Source: Pseudoneurospora amorphoporcata (taxonomy: Eukaryota; Ascomycota; Sordariomycetes; Sordariales; Sordariaceae). Taken from it: a stretch of DNA of 64,000 nucleotides. The position numbers and the translations under genes are program-made. Shown piece after piece: positions 1 through 12,885 of the stretch; position 1 is the first letter of the stretch; the number at the start of each line of letters is the position of its first letter. The notes beneath the pieces were generated by a model, which saw only the letters and a program-made list of their open reading frames with translations, did no database searches and was not told the origin of the DNA. Location of the stretch: NCBI GenBank assembly GCA_033297205.1, contig MU859068.1, positions 248,001 through 312,000 on the forward strand, in the 5' to 3' direction.

Positions 1-3000
1 ATGTTGACTGAACGGAAACGTTCGAATATCGTCCGTCACCTTGGATTTACACCTACCCAGCCAGGCCCCAGAGGATTACCCCTAAAGGGCAGGCAGGTTT
101 GGTTGCATCATGATCAACTTCCTCACGTATTTTTCTGCTAGAGCACGAGTAGGTAGCGACCTCATGCAACATTAGAAGTTGGTTTCCATAGCAGCTGGAT
201 GATAACGCACTGTTCCGTCTTTCTTCTTGGATTGGACGATATGACACTGACACTCGTTTTTAGCATATGTTTCTTCTTCTTCTTTTTTTTTTTTTTTCGA
301 GTTTCAGGGCTGAGCTAATCTGTTGCCAGATAAAGTTACCTCTAGAGTTCTGCTACTTTGTGCTTAGCTGAAAGCCATCCATACAATTCCTACATACCTA
401 CCTAGACCGACCGAACGAACGAACGAACGAAGCACCCCATCTAACAATCTCACGGAGCGTACCTTTTTAGGACTGATGTTTGATATGACCCAAGAAGGGG
501 CGTATGTAGAGGCCCAGGGGCCAGTGAGACCAACTATTTGATGATGTTGTTCCAGGACACAGTTATGGCTCAGTTATGAACGCACTTTCTCGGTATGTAA
601 GTAGGTAGGCAATGCCGACTCCTCATGATATGACCAGACACATCCTTAGGGGTTACTTACTCTATAATACCGGGGTTGAAATCGTCGCTCGCGTCCCGAC
701 TGTATTTGCATACCTTATCTCCGAAGAGTACATGTCTAGCAGCATGGACCTGGAGCCACTCGGTAGGTAGGTCTCGAAGCGGGCCCTATTTTACCAAGTG
801 GACGGGCAGAAACGGTTTTGACGTCGGTCAGGTATGGCTGGACTTTCCTCTACGACTGTTGGGTTCAACGTCTGAGGCCGACCAAGTGTGTCTTGGAAAT
901 GGAAGGGTGGAGGATTCTTCTTCTTCACGATATGGAGGCAATTATGCCCTACAAGTCTCGCCAGGTGGCGGAACAAAAAAAAAAAAAAAAAAAAAGCAGC
1001 AAAGAGTGGACGATCATAGCAAGCATGGATACACTACGGAAAAGCAAAACTGAAGAGCGACCCTTCAAGTTGTGAGCCACAACCGGTTAGTCCGTATCCT
1101 CACTCGCCCATACGTCACCAGTCGTGGCTTTTCCCTCGGTCTGGGACAACGAGGCCGCCAAAGCCTGGCATGTGATGCTCAAGCTTGTCTACTACCTATG
1201 TACAATCCAATGCTGGTTTGTTCGTTAGCTCGGTACTCATAATATATTGAACAAGATCTTTCCAAAATCGTCCCAAACTTCGTAAGGACAAAACGGGATG
1301 GCCAAGTACGAATTAGAAAGGCAATAGTAGAATTCAGAATGTTATATACAAAGTAAGCTCACGCATTTGTTATAGAACGAAAGGGATAGGTCAGATATGT
1401 AAACGCCTAGGAAGGTTGACCAGAGGTCTCGAGCTAACAGACAAACCAGTATTGGACCGTATACGCATCTCTGGAACAGCCCGATTATGTTTAACATCCG
1501 CGGGGAAAGTGGTGGTGTGTGGCACTGCAATGGTCTCTTCGCACAATAGTCTCTTTCGACCTCTCTGTTAAGACGAGTCCTCGAGTCAACATCTCGATGC
1601 CCTGTACTTGTAGGCTAATTGACCCGGCGTGTTCATGAAAGAAGAAGTTATCTCGGTATCTCATGTCTCTATTGCAGGATATTGTGATGCTTTTGCAAGT
1701 GGTGGTTTGTGATGTAGCTGGCTCAAGTGTTGGAGAACATCAACGAGAGTGTCGGTGACACCCCCAAACGATCTGATATCGGCTCAGGAGATCATGCCAG
1801 ATTCGTCCTCCCCTCGCCCGAATACTAATCCGAAGAGTGATGGAGGAGAGAAAGCCAAACGTACGATTAAGCGACTGTTCCCAACGCAACGAAAAACATG
1901 GCCTGAGCCGCTTGGTCTGGATGGCCTGATCACTTTTAACTCTCTTGGCACACACGTTCCCGCGAAGCTAAACGACATTTCATGCTTGTGATGGTCCCCT
2001 TGATGGCGGGTAGGGCCGACGACAGGGTCTCGCTTGCATGGAGCTTATCTTTCGGCTCCAGCCCCTCGTACGACATGTTTCTTGCTTTGCTGCCAGTGTG
2101 TTTGTGTCGGTCGTTGAAGCTGAGGTAGAGCGAGGTGGCTTTTGTCCATCTTTCACTTTTCTTCAAGATCTGATGTCGATGTGGCTCGGGCAGTTCAGGC
2201 TTCGTATCGACTTGGAGAAAGACGGAGTTGGACGAGGTGAAACAAGGCTCGCTGCCAGACGGATCTGAAGCGTGGAGGAGACGAGTTCGCAGGCCGGATC
2301 GGGTCTGGAGTTGACACCCAAACCCCACCAAAGCTTCCATGGTGTTCCCGATGCCGCTTATCTCCGCCTCCGGCCCCGTCGTGGCTCCATATTCGACGCA
2401 ACTCCCCACGGTGTGTCGCCCCAGAAGGCGGACGGCGTCGACGATGGAGTCTGATCAGATAAATTGCAGAACGGGTGTGGCGTCATGGGATTGCCGCTGT
2501 CGTTCATGCACGATTGTTATCTCAGTGTTTCTGGAAGCCTCCTCTTCCTTGGCTTACGCAGCGACCATGGTTGAAACCTTACATAAGCAGGCGTTGAACT
2601 CTTTGCTGGCCAGAATGCGAATAATTGCCCTGGCTACCGGGATGCGGAGGTAGCGTCTGGGCGCCGTGCGGGAAGGAATGTTGGGAAATCGGAGCCTTAC
2701 ACTTCTGCAAAACTTGACCCAAAAACAACGGGATAATTACATTCAAAACAAAACATTAGAGGTAGTGTATAAGACGAAGAAACCGCATCGGTTGATACCA
2801 GGCTTTTTGCATGAAAATTGGTAGAATGTTGGTAGAGTCCCACACTAACGAACTTTCTAGGGGTGGACCGTTGCATCGGGCAAAGCTTTGTGACGGTTGC
2901 CCCTGGTTGGTGGGTGCTACGCAACCGGCCAATCCTGAACCAGACAGAAGGTGAAGATGGGATGAACCGTTATCTCGAGACATGGCGGATGAAGGAGCAA

Positions 3001-4099
3001 ACTGATAGTTGTCGGCTCCATAACCTGCAAGATTAGCTGCAAATCCGGGGAAGGCGCAGTTCACGCCCGCACAAGTTTCGAATCAGTCGTGTTCAGTTGT
3101 TATCTTGCCTTAGGTTCCTAAGCGCTCTTGCCGACTTCGTATCAAGTCGCAGCAGCCTGTCCAGTTGTTGAAAGTGTCAAGTGCGTTGGGCGTCCAGTCC
3201 GAGGCAGCCGAGGCGCACGTCAGCCGTCCGCATGTTCCAGTTCGCAAAGTTGAGTCAGTCGGGACAGGCCGGGTTCGTCGTTCGATTGCAAGACTTTGTT
3301 GAAGTTGATGATCCGAAACGATGGAGGGTTAGTGGTCGTCGGTGACCTTTAGCTTGCCACACCTTGGCGGCGAAAAAAGGGAAAGGGTTGTGTGAACAGG
3401 TTGACGGCTGTCAAAACTGTCCCACGTAGCAGGTACCAGTGGGACCGTAAGCTGTGGGTGACGCCACTATGTATACTGTACTTGTGCCATCCGGCCAATC
3501 GCAATTTGTTCCCGACTTATACGGCCCCACCTTCCCTGAACGGGACCTGATGCACGGACGCGAACATGTCCCCAACATTCTGCTCAACAAAACGTATCAA
3601 CGGCAAATTCAGGACCATGTCGCCGAACCAGATGAACGATCAACACATGGCTCGCTGCCAACAGAGCGCTAATATGGGCCAAGAGCACTTGGTGAGAAGT
3701 ATATGCCTTGTGAAAGCCGAGGCTAATCCGCTGTGAGACAGTCAAGTCTGAATGCTGTTTTTGGACCGTCACCCATCTGAAAACCCCAACCAGTTTCCAC
3801 TGCCTTCACCGGGGTCTGGCCTGTCTGAGGTTTGCTGCCTCGAACCAATTTGCTTGTGATTTGCCCTAGGACGAACGGGAGGCGAAAAAGGCCCAGACGG
3901 GAGGGATTCCCTTTGGGGGTACCGCACGAACCTAAATAAGTATCTGCCCGCCTAAAACACTGCCTTGCCGTATCCGCTTTGTTGGGTAGAAAAGACCAGG
4001 TTAGCAGGGCATTCAAAGTACGTGTACTGACTGCACTGAAGCAAGCAGGCGTGAGTGGGTGGACTCCAATCTGCAAGTACCAAACCCCCACGGGCAAAG
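1..4099. other. Intergenic, no gene recognised
   Basis: No reading frame here has a recognisable domain or a convincing splice series. The stretch contains an A-run of about 21 at 976-996, a (CGAA)n microsatellite at 412-431, and scattered TAGG/ACCTACC-type short motifs. A short minus-strand frame starting near 2081 has a good start context but is only 46 codons and ends without a clear splice donor, so it is not called. The 3' part is presumably upstream regulatory DNA of the desaturase gene. Confidence 0.5.
412..431. repeat. (CGAA)n microsatellite
   Basis: About five tandem CGAA units, seen directly. It is non-coding and no function is inferred. Confidence 0.9.
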
Positions 4100-4332
4100 C
4101 TTTGATCTGAGAACCCTTGGGCCAAGCTTCCCACCTGCTTTCTTTATAACCTCTGCCCCGACTCTCACTTTCCCTTCCCTTTCCTCCAGCCCACTTTGAC
4201 CTAGGTCATCTCCCTTCTCACTCTTCCCAACTTCGTTGTTTTCAGCAACGACAGAGCGGGCCACACCTTTTCAACACCACAACCCATTCAGTTTGTCGTC
4301 GACTTTCATCACTCGACAACAACACCGGCACC
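4100..4332 (+). promoter_or_regulatory. Probable promoter/5' UTR of the desaturase gene
   Basis: A TATA-like stretch (TTTATAA) lies at about 4142-4148. It is followed by a pyrimidine-rich tract (about 4150-4230), typical of highly expressed filamentous-fungal genes, leading to the ATG at 4333 in a good start context (CACCATGGC). The transcription start is inferred, not shown. Confidence 0.4.
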
Positions 4333-5902
4333 ATGGCGTCGACTTCGGCCACGGATGTTCCTACTGAGGTTCAGGCTGTGAACATCCCCGATGGCACCAC
4401 GGACTTCGTCCCTCTCAGAGGCAAGAAGTACGACCTCAAGAAGCCTCACATTACCGAGTTGCCCATCACCTGGAGCAACTGGTGTAAGTGCCTCCTCTCC
4501 TTCTCTTGAGGGAAAACAACAACCAAGATGCTGACAAAATCTCTCCCTCAACAGACCAGCACGTCAACTGGCTGAACACCACCTTCATCATATTTGTGCC
4601 CCTCGCCGGTCTCATCGCCGCCTACTGGGTCTCTCTCCAGACCAAGACCCTCATCTTCTCCATCGCCTACTACTACTTCGCCGGCCTCGGTATCAGTAAG
4701 CATCCTCTGCGTCCCAGGATATCGGAAGCGAGTCAATGACTAACTCACCCTTCTCTCCAGCCGCCGGTTACCACAGACTTTGGGCTCACACCTCTTACAA
4801 GGCCACCCTCCCCCTCAAGATCTGGCTCGCCGCTGCTGGTGCTGCCGCCGTTGAGGGTTCCGCCCGCTGGTGGTCCAGGGATCACCGTGCTCACCACAGA
4901 TACACCGATACCGACAAGGATCCCTACTCGGTCCGCAAGGGTCTCCTCTACTCCCACATCGGCTGGATGGTCATGAAGCAGAATCCCAAGAGAATCGGCC
5001 GCACCGACATCACCGATCTCAACGAGGATCCCGTCGTCGTTTTCCAGCACAAGCACTACATCAAGTGCGTCATCACCATGGCTCTCATCGTCCCTACCCT
5101 GATTTGCGGTCTCGGCTGGGGTGACTTTGCTGGTGGCTTCATCTACGCCGGTATCCTCCGTATCTTCTTCATCCAGCAGGCTACCTTCTGCGTCAACTCT
5201 CTTGCCCACTGGCTCGGCGACCAGCCCTTTGACGACCGCAACTCACCGAGAGATCACGTTATCACTGCCCTCGTCACCCTTGGTGAGGGTTACCACAATT
5301 TCCACCACGAGTTCCCCAGCGATTTCCGTAACGCTATTGAGTGGTGGCAGTATGACCCCACCAAGTGGTGCATCTGGACCTGGAAGCAGCTCGGTCTCGC
5401 CTACGACCTCAAGAAGTTCCCTCACAACGAGATCGAGAAGGGCCGTCTCCAGCAGCAGCAGAAGAAGCTCGATCGGAAGCGTGCCACCCTTGACTGGGGC
5501 ATTCCCCTCGAGAACCTTCCCGTTGTCAGCTGGGACGACTTCGTCCAGGAGTCCAAGAACGGCAAGGCCTGGATCGCTGTCGCTGGTGTCATTCACGATG
5601 TCGGCAACTTCATCAAGGACCACCCCGGTGGCAAGGCTCTCATCAACTCCGCTATCGGCAAGGACGCTACCGCTATCTTCAACGGTGGTGTCTACAACCA
5701 CTCCAACGCTGCCCACAACCTTCTCTCTACCATGCGCGTCGGCGTCATCCGCGGCGGCTGCGAGGTTGAGATCTGGAAGCGTGCTCAGGCTGAGAACAAG
5801 GACATCGCCACTGTCACCGACTCTTCCGGGAAGAAGATCGTTAGAGCTGGCCTTCAGCCTACTCGTGTCACTCCGCCAGTCACCACCGCTGATGCGGCAT
5901 GA
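4333..5902 (+). CDS. ole1: Acyl-CoA delta-9 (stearoyl-CoA) desaturase with C-terminal cytochrome b5 domain
   Basis: Endoplasmic-reticulum desaturase that puts the first cis double bond into palmitoyl/stearoyl-CoA, taking electrons through its own fused cytochrome b5. Three exons: 4333-4483, 4555-4695 and 4761-5902 (introns 4484-4554 and 4696-4760), giving 477 residues. All three histidine boxes are visible: HRLWAH, HRAHH and HNFHH. Hydrophobic membrane segments lie around the first exon junctions and between boxes two and three. The b5 part at the C-terminus has the haem motif DHPGG and a second haem histidine in YNHSN. Length and domain order match yeast Ole1 and its fungal orthologues. Codons are strongly C-ending, suggesting high expression. 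The start is the first ATG and has a strong context. The call is secure; the symbol is borrowed from yeast. Confidence 0.97.
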
Positions 5903-7827
5903 GTGGAGTTAGAAGAAGAATGATGAAGTTTCACGGAGTCCTCTTTTTCATGGAGGCTTCAAGGGGATGAAAAATTGCATGGGAAGCTGTGGTTCTAGCC
6001 GTAGATAGCGCGCAAGGCCACTGGTTTGTACAGTGAGAGCAAAGCAAGACGGAATTGTGATGAACATCTGCACCTACGTTTCTTTCGCTGTACATACACT
6101 TCCCGACTTCGGTCTTCACGGCGTTTTGGGGAGAATTGGGATTTTGGTCTGCATGGAAAATAGCATGCGTTTTGGACGCTATGATGACAGCATGGTATGG
6201 GTTGAAAAGGCGGATTCTTCAGGGTTTACAGGCGCTACCAACAGATTAGATTGCGACTTTGTGTGGGCTGGCTATTCTTGTATGGCAATAGCATCATACA
6301 ATCGTTATGCTAGACATTGAAAAATATGCATATCATTTACAAAATTTTGGTTTATCAACTCAGTGCTGCAATGACGAAGGCCTCCATTCGTGATCCATAT
6401 CCACAGAACCGATATTCACAACTCTGTACGGTAAGGTTGAGAATCCACACGATCGCTTACCGTGGTGGAACTCGACTCACGAGTTGAATTACGCCCCTTT
6501 CCATGAGCGGAGCAGCTGAGGATGTCATTCTTCCCATATGCTCTTTCTGTTATCAGTCCCTCTGGAATATCCGGTGATGAAGTCACGGAGGAGAGATGAC
6601 TCGGTCCCACACCACGGAGATGTTATCAAGGTAACCCCCTGAACGTCACATTCATTTCTTCCATCGCAGGAAGGGTTCGATCCAAAAGAACAACTGGTTA
6701 TGGATATATCAAGTACTGCTTCTAGAAACGATTGAAATCTCGTTAAATATTCCATCTTGCAACGTTTCATGCTCGTGGATCGAAGCTGTTGAGAACTGAA
6801 CTCCACGTCTATCTATCATCCAGTCATTTAGGGCCAAGCTATGTATACGGCGCTCGGTCTTTACAAGCATTATGAAACGTCATATGAGCCGAGGCTTCCT
6901 CACTCGTTGAGGTATGTGTGTATGTATGCATGTATCCCAACACCCAACATACCGTGTACTTCATGATCGACCGACTCAACAGTGCTCAGGATACGCGTAC
7001 GTACCTATGGATGGATGTAGCTTTTCCAACGTCTTTTCAACTTGAAGTGTCCTGTTACTGACTTTGCGATCAATGTCTCGCCAATATAATACATACTTTA
7101 ACATTTTGTTAAAATCCCTTCAACTCTGTTTTTTTTTTTCTTGTTCTCTTTGTGTGTGTGTGTGTGTGTGTATGTCTCTTTAAACCTGTATTCACTTCGT
7201 TCCAACCATCTTCCAGAGTCAATTCATGACTGTCGTCCTTTTTAAACGCCACCTTATCAAATCAATTTTCATAGGTTCGGTTTTCGGGGCAAACCGTTCC
7301 CCAACATTGCTCAAGACTCTGACTGACGCCTTTGGTGTATATAATTCACCCTGAGCTCCCAAAGAGATATCATCTCGGGCTTTGTTACTCGGCAGAGCAT
7401 TCGGGAAGGCAATCAATCGACCAAGCAGGCAGGTAGGTAGGTAATGATTGCGAAGGTGGAATCGAGTAGTACCTTGTAGGTATCTGCTTGGAATGACAGT
7501 CAGTCGCGTGCAGTGACTTCGCGTTCCAATTTCTGTTGATAAGTGGATGGATGGATGACCTGAACGGTGACGATGGTGGTATGTACCTAGTAGTAAACCA
7601 ACAAAATTTTGTGAGTCACTCTTCACTTATTACAGTCTACTGACCAATACGATGCCCATGGCATGGTGATTGTATATCGCTTCAAATGACTATCCAGAGT
7701 AAGCTTTTTCCCCTAACGCCTAGCCTAGAACAAAGGTACCGTACAAAAATCACCACCACTCAGACCCCTCCTCGTCCTCGTCCTCCACATCCTCCTCCAT
7801 AATTGTGCCTAACTCAGCAAACCCAGA
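5903..7827. other. Intergenic between convergent genes
   Basis: This holds the 3' flanks of the desaturase (+) and of the composite transcription factor (-). A (TG)10 microsatellite lies at 7151-7171, next to a T-run. A 135-codon minus frame at 7219-7626 has no recognisable features and probably lies in the 3' UTR of the transcription-factor gene. Nothing else was identified. Confidence 0.5.
7151..7171. repeat. (TG)n microsatellite
   Basis: Ten TG dinucleotides in tandem, read directly, in non-coding DNA. Confidence 0.95.
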
Positions 7828-10800
7828 TTATAGTTGGCCGATCCCGCCCATGACTGCCAAATCGTCATCATTAGAAGAAAACCCAAAGCTTGACTCCTGT
7901 AGAAGATCGTCCATCTCGTTTTCCGTAAACATCATCATCATATCTTGCCCTCCTCCACCCCCGGGTGCTCCGCCTGCTGCTCCTAGCAGACCCATATGTG
8001 ATGCGGTGGGCATGCTTGTACTCATATTCATATTCATGCTCGTGTTGGTCATGTCGGGGTTCATGCCCATGTTCATGGCCATGTCCAAGCCCATGTTGGT
8101 ACAAGAAGCAGCAGCCATACTCGTTCCCAGTCCCATGCTTAACCCTGTGGATGACCAGTCCGTTAGGTTCGTCATGCCCAGGTTGCTCATGGAGCTGTTC
8201 ATATCTGGCATACTTGTGCCGAACCCAAAGCCCATGTCCATGTCCATACCCATACTGAGATCAGGGCTGGTAGTGGTGCCAGTAGTGGTGAACCCAGCAG
8301 CGGTAACAGGCGACGGCACCGCCGAAGTGTCAACTGACGAAGAAGACTGCATCAGTCCCCGACCACCACCACCACCACCCATCCCGGAGAAGTTCGGCGT
8401 AGACCCCAGAGAAGAAGCCGAAGCCGAAGTCGAGGTCAGCAGCCCCAATTTCTCCCTCATCATGTTTTTGAACTTCTCCAGTAGTACTGCATCGTCCGCC
8501 GACGTGGTACTCATCTTCTGGATCTCCCTCGCCTTGGCGCGGATGGCTTCATCACTCGGGAACATCATCCCCCTTGTCCCTCCACCTCCGCCGCCTTCAT
8601 CACCAGTACCCATCACACAACCCGTAACAAACTCCACCAACCCCTTCTCCAACTCTCTCGAGCAAAATACCACGGCAGGCCTCTGCCACCTGGTCTTGAA
8701 CCCCCTCACATACTTATTAGCCGTCTGTCTCTCCGCGACAAAGATGCGTTTGGCTTCTTTCATCTTGATAGGGATGTCCGTTTCCACCGTCGTGACTTGC
8801 GCGTTGGGGTTCGGGAACAGGTAAGGCGGCTCGAAGCCGGAGCCGCCTTGGGCGGCGCTCCATTGGGTGCATTCGGGCAGACCGGGAAGAGAGGAGTGGG
8901 TGAGAATGCCGACGTCACGCTTGAAGCGGCGGAGCCACTCGGCGTTGTCGGCGGCGGTTTGGTTCCAGGGGTCGTCACTGTGGGGAGAGGAGAGAAAAGA
9001 TTAGTTGGGGACGGGAGAGAGACGTGGAGGGTGGATGGGCCAGAGGAGCTGGGGGAAGAGAGGGAGAGACGGGAAGGTAAGGGGAGGTTAGGAGAACTCA
9101 CTCTTGATACAAGATCCAGCGCGCTTGGCGTTGGAGTTCCTTGTCGCTGGGGATGTGACAATCTGGGGAGTTTGGTGACTTAACTGATGCCACGTATGCG
9201 CCCAACTCGCGAGCCAGCCTGCGGTAGCAGTTGGCGTCGTTGAAAAAGTACGGTCCTATCTTGACGGCGTTGTTCGTTTTGCCTATGTGTCCGTCTATGC
9301 CTGCCGCGGTATCAAATGTTGGAGTACCTATGCTTCCCAGGGAAGGATTCCGAGGGCCACCGAAGCAGCTGGTGCTCATCCATGTTGTCATGTCCATCAA
9401 CGGCGTGAAGCGGTTCTGGGACACTGATGAGATGGTCAACGGCTCGAATGTAGCCAAAGCTACAGCGCTGGCTTCTGGAGACACATGGCGCTGCTTGAAC
9501 GCCGTGAGCCAGTCAGTGTTGTCGGCGGCTGTTTGGTTCCAACTGTCGTCACATTCGTAGATAATGATACGGGCCTTGTTTTGTAAGTCCATGTCAGTGG
9601 GCTCTATGCCCATAGAGCGTTGCATGTGCAAGAACTCGGCCAGCTCCCTCTCCAGTCGACTGTAGTTGTGGATGGTAGAATCGATCTTGGAGGGATCTGT
9701 GGAGCGCCTTGCTTCGTCACAAACATCTTCAGATCGTGGCAAGACAGCTCGCTGCCGGAATTCGGCGAGCCAGCTTGCAGATCCGTAAATGAGACGCAGC
9801 AGGAAGTTGGCGACGTCTTCAGAAGGGTGGCTAGACGACTCTTCCATGCGACCGATGATGTTGCAGGCCTCATACTGCAACTCACCATCCATGGCGGTCA
9901 AACCGAGTAACCGACGAGCCTTGACATACTCGTGAAGTTCGCGCTCCATCGGGTCATCCTCGAAGATGTTGCCCTTTCCATTGATACGCAGAACTGATTG
10001 ACGGCTCTCGTTTGCCGATCTGATAGGTGCCATTCTTGCCTGCAGGGCCAATGGCTCGGAAGAAAGAAGCAAGTCTCGTAGCCAGGATGGAATGGCGGAG
10101 ATGCTCTGGTTCGACTGAACCTCGGCTGCGTATATGATTCTGCATGCCTCGATCTGGAGTTCTTCATCCGTAGGCACCCTGCCCTTGATGTCGCGCTCAT
10201 TGGCGAGGTAATACATCAGTTCGCTCTTGATCAACTCATATGCGTTACGGGCTGTTTCGGGAGGTGCTTGGGTCGCTGTGTATGGGCATGGTGAGTTTCT
10301 TTCGTCGTGGATCAGGACTGAATGGGGTCATGTTAGCAGGTTATTTTACACATGTCGAAGGGAAAGGAAAATCATACATGGCGGGATGGCGTTCTCGATC
10401 ATCTCAAGAATCGGAGTGTCGAAACCCCAGTCACCCTTCCAATCGGCCATTGTCTGACCGGTCTTAAAGTGCTCCGCCAAGTGGTCGACACGAATGCTCC
10501 AAGTGTCCATGACGATGCCACAGAAACCACATCGGGACCGGATCTCGGGCGTAGTTGCTGTCCACTGCTCCATGGACCAATTCACTAACTTGACGTTGTG
10601 AACCAGCTTCAGGTGCTGACGGAGATGGTCCTTGCGGTAGAAAGTCCGCTCTTCCTGGGTTTTCTCCTGGCAGATGGAATAGTTGTGACTTTCGATGTGA
10701 GCTTCATCCGGGTTTGCCTCTCCACAGAAGACACAAGACACTTGGCCATTCTCAGGGTTGGATGCTCGAGGGCCTTCAGGGGCGCATACCCATCTCTCGA

Positions 10801-11983
10801 GAGACAGATGTAGGGACTTTTCATGTCTTTGCCAGTCGTGCTTGGTTCTGAAGGTCTCTGTACAGAAAGTACATTGGAAAGTCTTGAGAGGCGCAGAAAG
10901 AGAATTCTTGTTATTCTCCGACGACACTGGTGCTGCTTTTCTCCTTCTCCGCCTCCGGCCACGGTTCATAGACGACCCGTAAGAGCCAATGGAGTCATGA
11001 GTTCCGTACGAGTATGCAGAGGCGAACGAAACGCCACTGGAGATGGACGTGTTGAAACTGCTAGCCGAAGAGGCGGCACACAATGACCTGTTGGAGCCAT
11101 CATCGGTGAAGTTGAAGTTGTTGCTGTGTGGACTGCCCGATGAAAGGGTAGTAGCGGAGGCAGTGACTGCACGGGCAATGGCAGTCACCGAGGCGGGTTC
11201 GTGTTCTGGGGGCGAGACCTGCCAACGTTGGAGCGGGTTCATGAGCTCCAGTTGGGGCCGTCTCTGGGGAATGTCCATGTTGTTGGACAAGCTCCGTACA
11301 CCGGGTGAGATGGATCGAGGGGCGCCCATGGCCTTGCCTCTTCTGCGACGGGCATTGGCAAGCCAGCCAGTAATCTGAGTCTTGTTCAAGCCTGTCTGCT
11401 TTTGTAACATCTCCTTCTCTTCATCGTTGGGGTATGGGTGTTTGTGGTGGGTGGAGAGCCAGTTCTTGAGGACCTTGATAGACTCCCGCGAGAAGCGGCC
11501 ATTGACCTTGGTAGCGGGTGTAACAGGAGCAGCAGTAGAAGGCTGGTCTTGCTCTTCGATAGAGGTGGTCGACCCTGGGTTCCGAGGCAGCGTAGGCTGA
11601 TCAAGCAGTCCGAAGCTACAGACACGGTTTAGGGCAACACAACCCGTGCAGTATCCCTTGTAGCTACCCTCACGGATGCGCTTGCACTGATAACCATTGG
11701 TCTGGCAGTGATTGCAGGGGAAGGATGGCATATCAAACGAATCTTCAAAGGCCACTATGGGATCCCCAGGTGGCGGGACCAGGCTGGGAATGGCATCTGT
11801 TGTTTCTCCTATGCCAAGTGGATTGCTGTGCTCGTAGTGCTGCAGGGCCCAGGCGGCAAAGTCATCATCGTCGACATTCTCCAGGGCCAGATCCAGATCG
11901 TTGGGATGGCGAGCACCTGGCATGGCCGCCGGATCGATGCCGTCCCAGTTGATGAATGCCTCCATTTCGTCGATGGTCGGCAT
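7828..11983 (-). CDS. Composite transcription factor: Zn2Cys6-like cluster, TALE homeodomain, C2H2 finger(s), five CENP-B-like HTH repeats
   Basis: Exons on the minus strand: 11983-10378, 10317-9102 and 8977-7828; introns of 60 and 124 bp have GT, CTAAC-like and CAG signals. The product is 1323 residues. Residues 90-122 carry six cysteines spaced C-x2-C-x6-C-x11-C-x2-C-x6-C, like a Gal4-type binuclear cluster. Residues about 161-215 are a TALE/KN homeodomain ending WLANARRRR. A run of basic residues (341-349) precedes a C2H2 finger (C371, C374, H387, H392) and further Cys/His-rich segments to about 505. Five units then resemble the CENP-B/Tc5 DNA-binding helix-turn-helix (about 564-622, 660-725, 758-814, 903-965, 1047-1121), each with a P-[ST]-D-x-E-L-x-x-x-A core and most with a W-L-x-x-F-[KR]-x-R-like end. 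The tail is Met/Gly-rich. Homeodomain-plus-C2H2 proteins are a known fungal family involved in development; targets are unknown. Nuclear location is inferred. Confidence 0.9.
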
Positions 11984-12885
11984 GGTGCAGGTGTCAAAGA
12001 CCTCAAAAGGCGCGGTCGACGAGTACTAGGATGCTGGGACACTCGGATAGCTGGCTGATGATATTGTAGTCCAAAGGGCGTAGAAGCGATGTGGTACAGT
12101 CCACCGGCTCGGACTTTTTCTTGACGGGATTATAAAGATGGGGTGAAGAGTGAACTTGGCCACATACAAAAGACTTGGTCCAATGTTAATGTCTTGCAAC
12201 ACAAGACAAGTGAGTGGAAGAAGATATCTCGACGAAACACACACACACTGAAGGAGAAGAGGATGAGTAGTAAAAAGGAAGAGAAGATCAAAATAATGAC
12301 TACCTGTATGCTATCAGGGGTATCGTAGCCTCCGCACCTGATATTCCAAGCGGGCAACATAGAACTAGTACCTACAGTTCCCATCCAGGATGGTGACGGT
12401 TTGGTCACACAACCACAGAAGAGTGTGAACATGGTGTTGCTCAAAGAGGAATCCAGTCATCCGAAAATGTGGGGAGCGCGCCTTTCGATTGACATGCTGC
12501 ACCACAACTTGACAAGGACCCACCACACTGCGAAGCGCCTGCAGTCAGCCCGCAATCGGACCCTTCACTGCTTTTAAAGGACGACTACTAGCACTCTGAT
12601 AAACTCTGTTACACATTTGGAGACACTGTGACACCTCTGTTAACAGTTGCTAATAGTGATGGAGCTGTCAAGATTAGGCAGCCACCAACGTCGAGACCGA
12701 TCATGTCGCAACTCCCGGCCCTTTGGCTTTGAAAAACACCATGGCGATAATCCGATTTTACCAATTCTGGACGTCCGATAACCTGCAAATTCCTTGAACG
12801 CCCAGACCACCCGAAAGAAACCATCCAACGGACATCTGCGCAGAGTTTCGACATAAGAAAACAACAAAAAACGCGTGTTTTCCCA
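11984..12885. other. Intergenic, upstream of the composite transcription factor
   Basis: This is the promoter side of the minus-strand transcription-factor gene and the 3' flank of the minus-strand membrane-protein gene. No further gene was seen. ATG at 11983 was chosen because the reading frame opens there with the acidic N-terminus and nothing recognisable lies upstream in frame. Confidence 0.5.

Noticed and set aside
1936..2409. 157-codon minus-strand frame with a good start context at an internal Met (MSYEGLEPKDK)
   Set aside because: No domain, ends 46 codons after that Met without a clear donor, and other strong frames overlap on both strands.
7219..7626. 135-codon minus-strand frame downstream of the transcription factor
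   Set aside because: Composition and position fit a 3' UTR; no recognisable motif.
7740..7830. Possible extra terminal exon of the transcription factor encoding an acidic tail
   Set aside because: The only candidate donor (GTCATG) is weak and the implied intron about 50 bp; the in-frame stop at 7828 is simpler.
10346..11983. Reading the 545-codon frame alone as a complete homeobox protein
   Set aside because: A GTATGA donor, TGCTAAC branch site and CAG acceptor continue the frame into the HTH-repeat exon.
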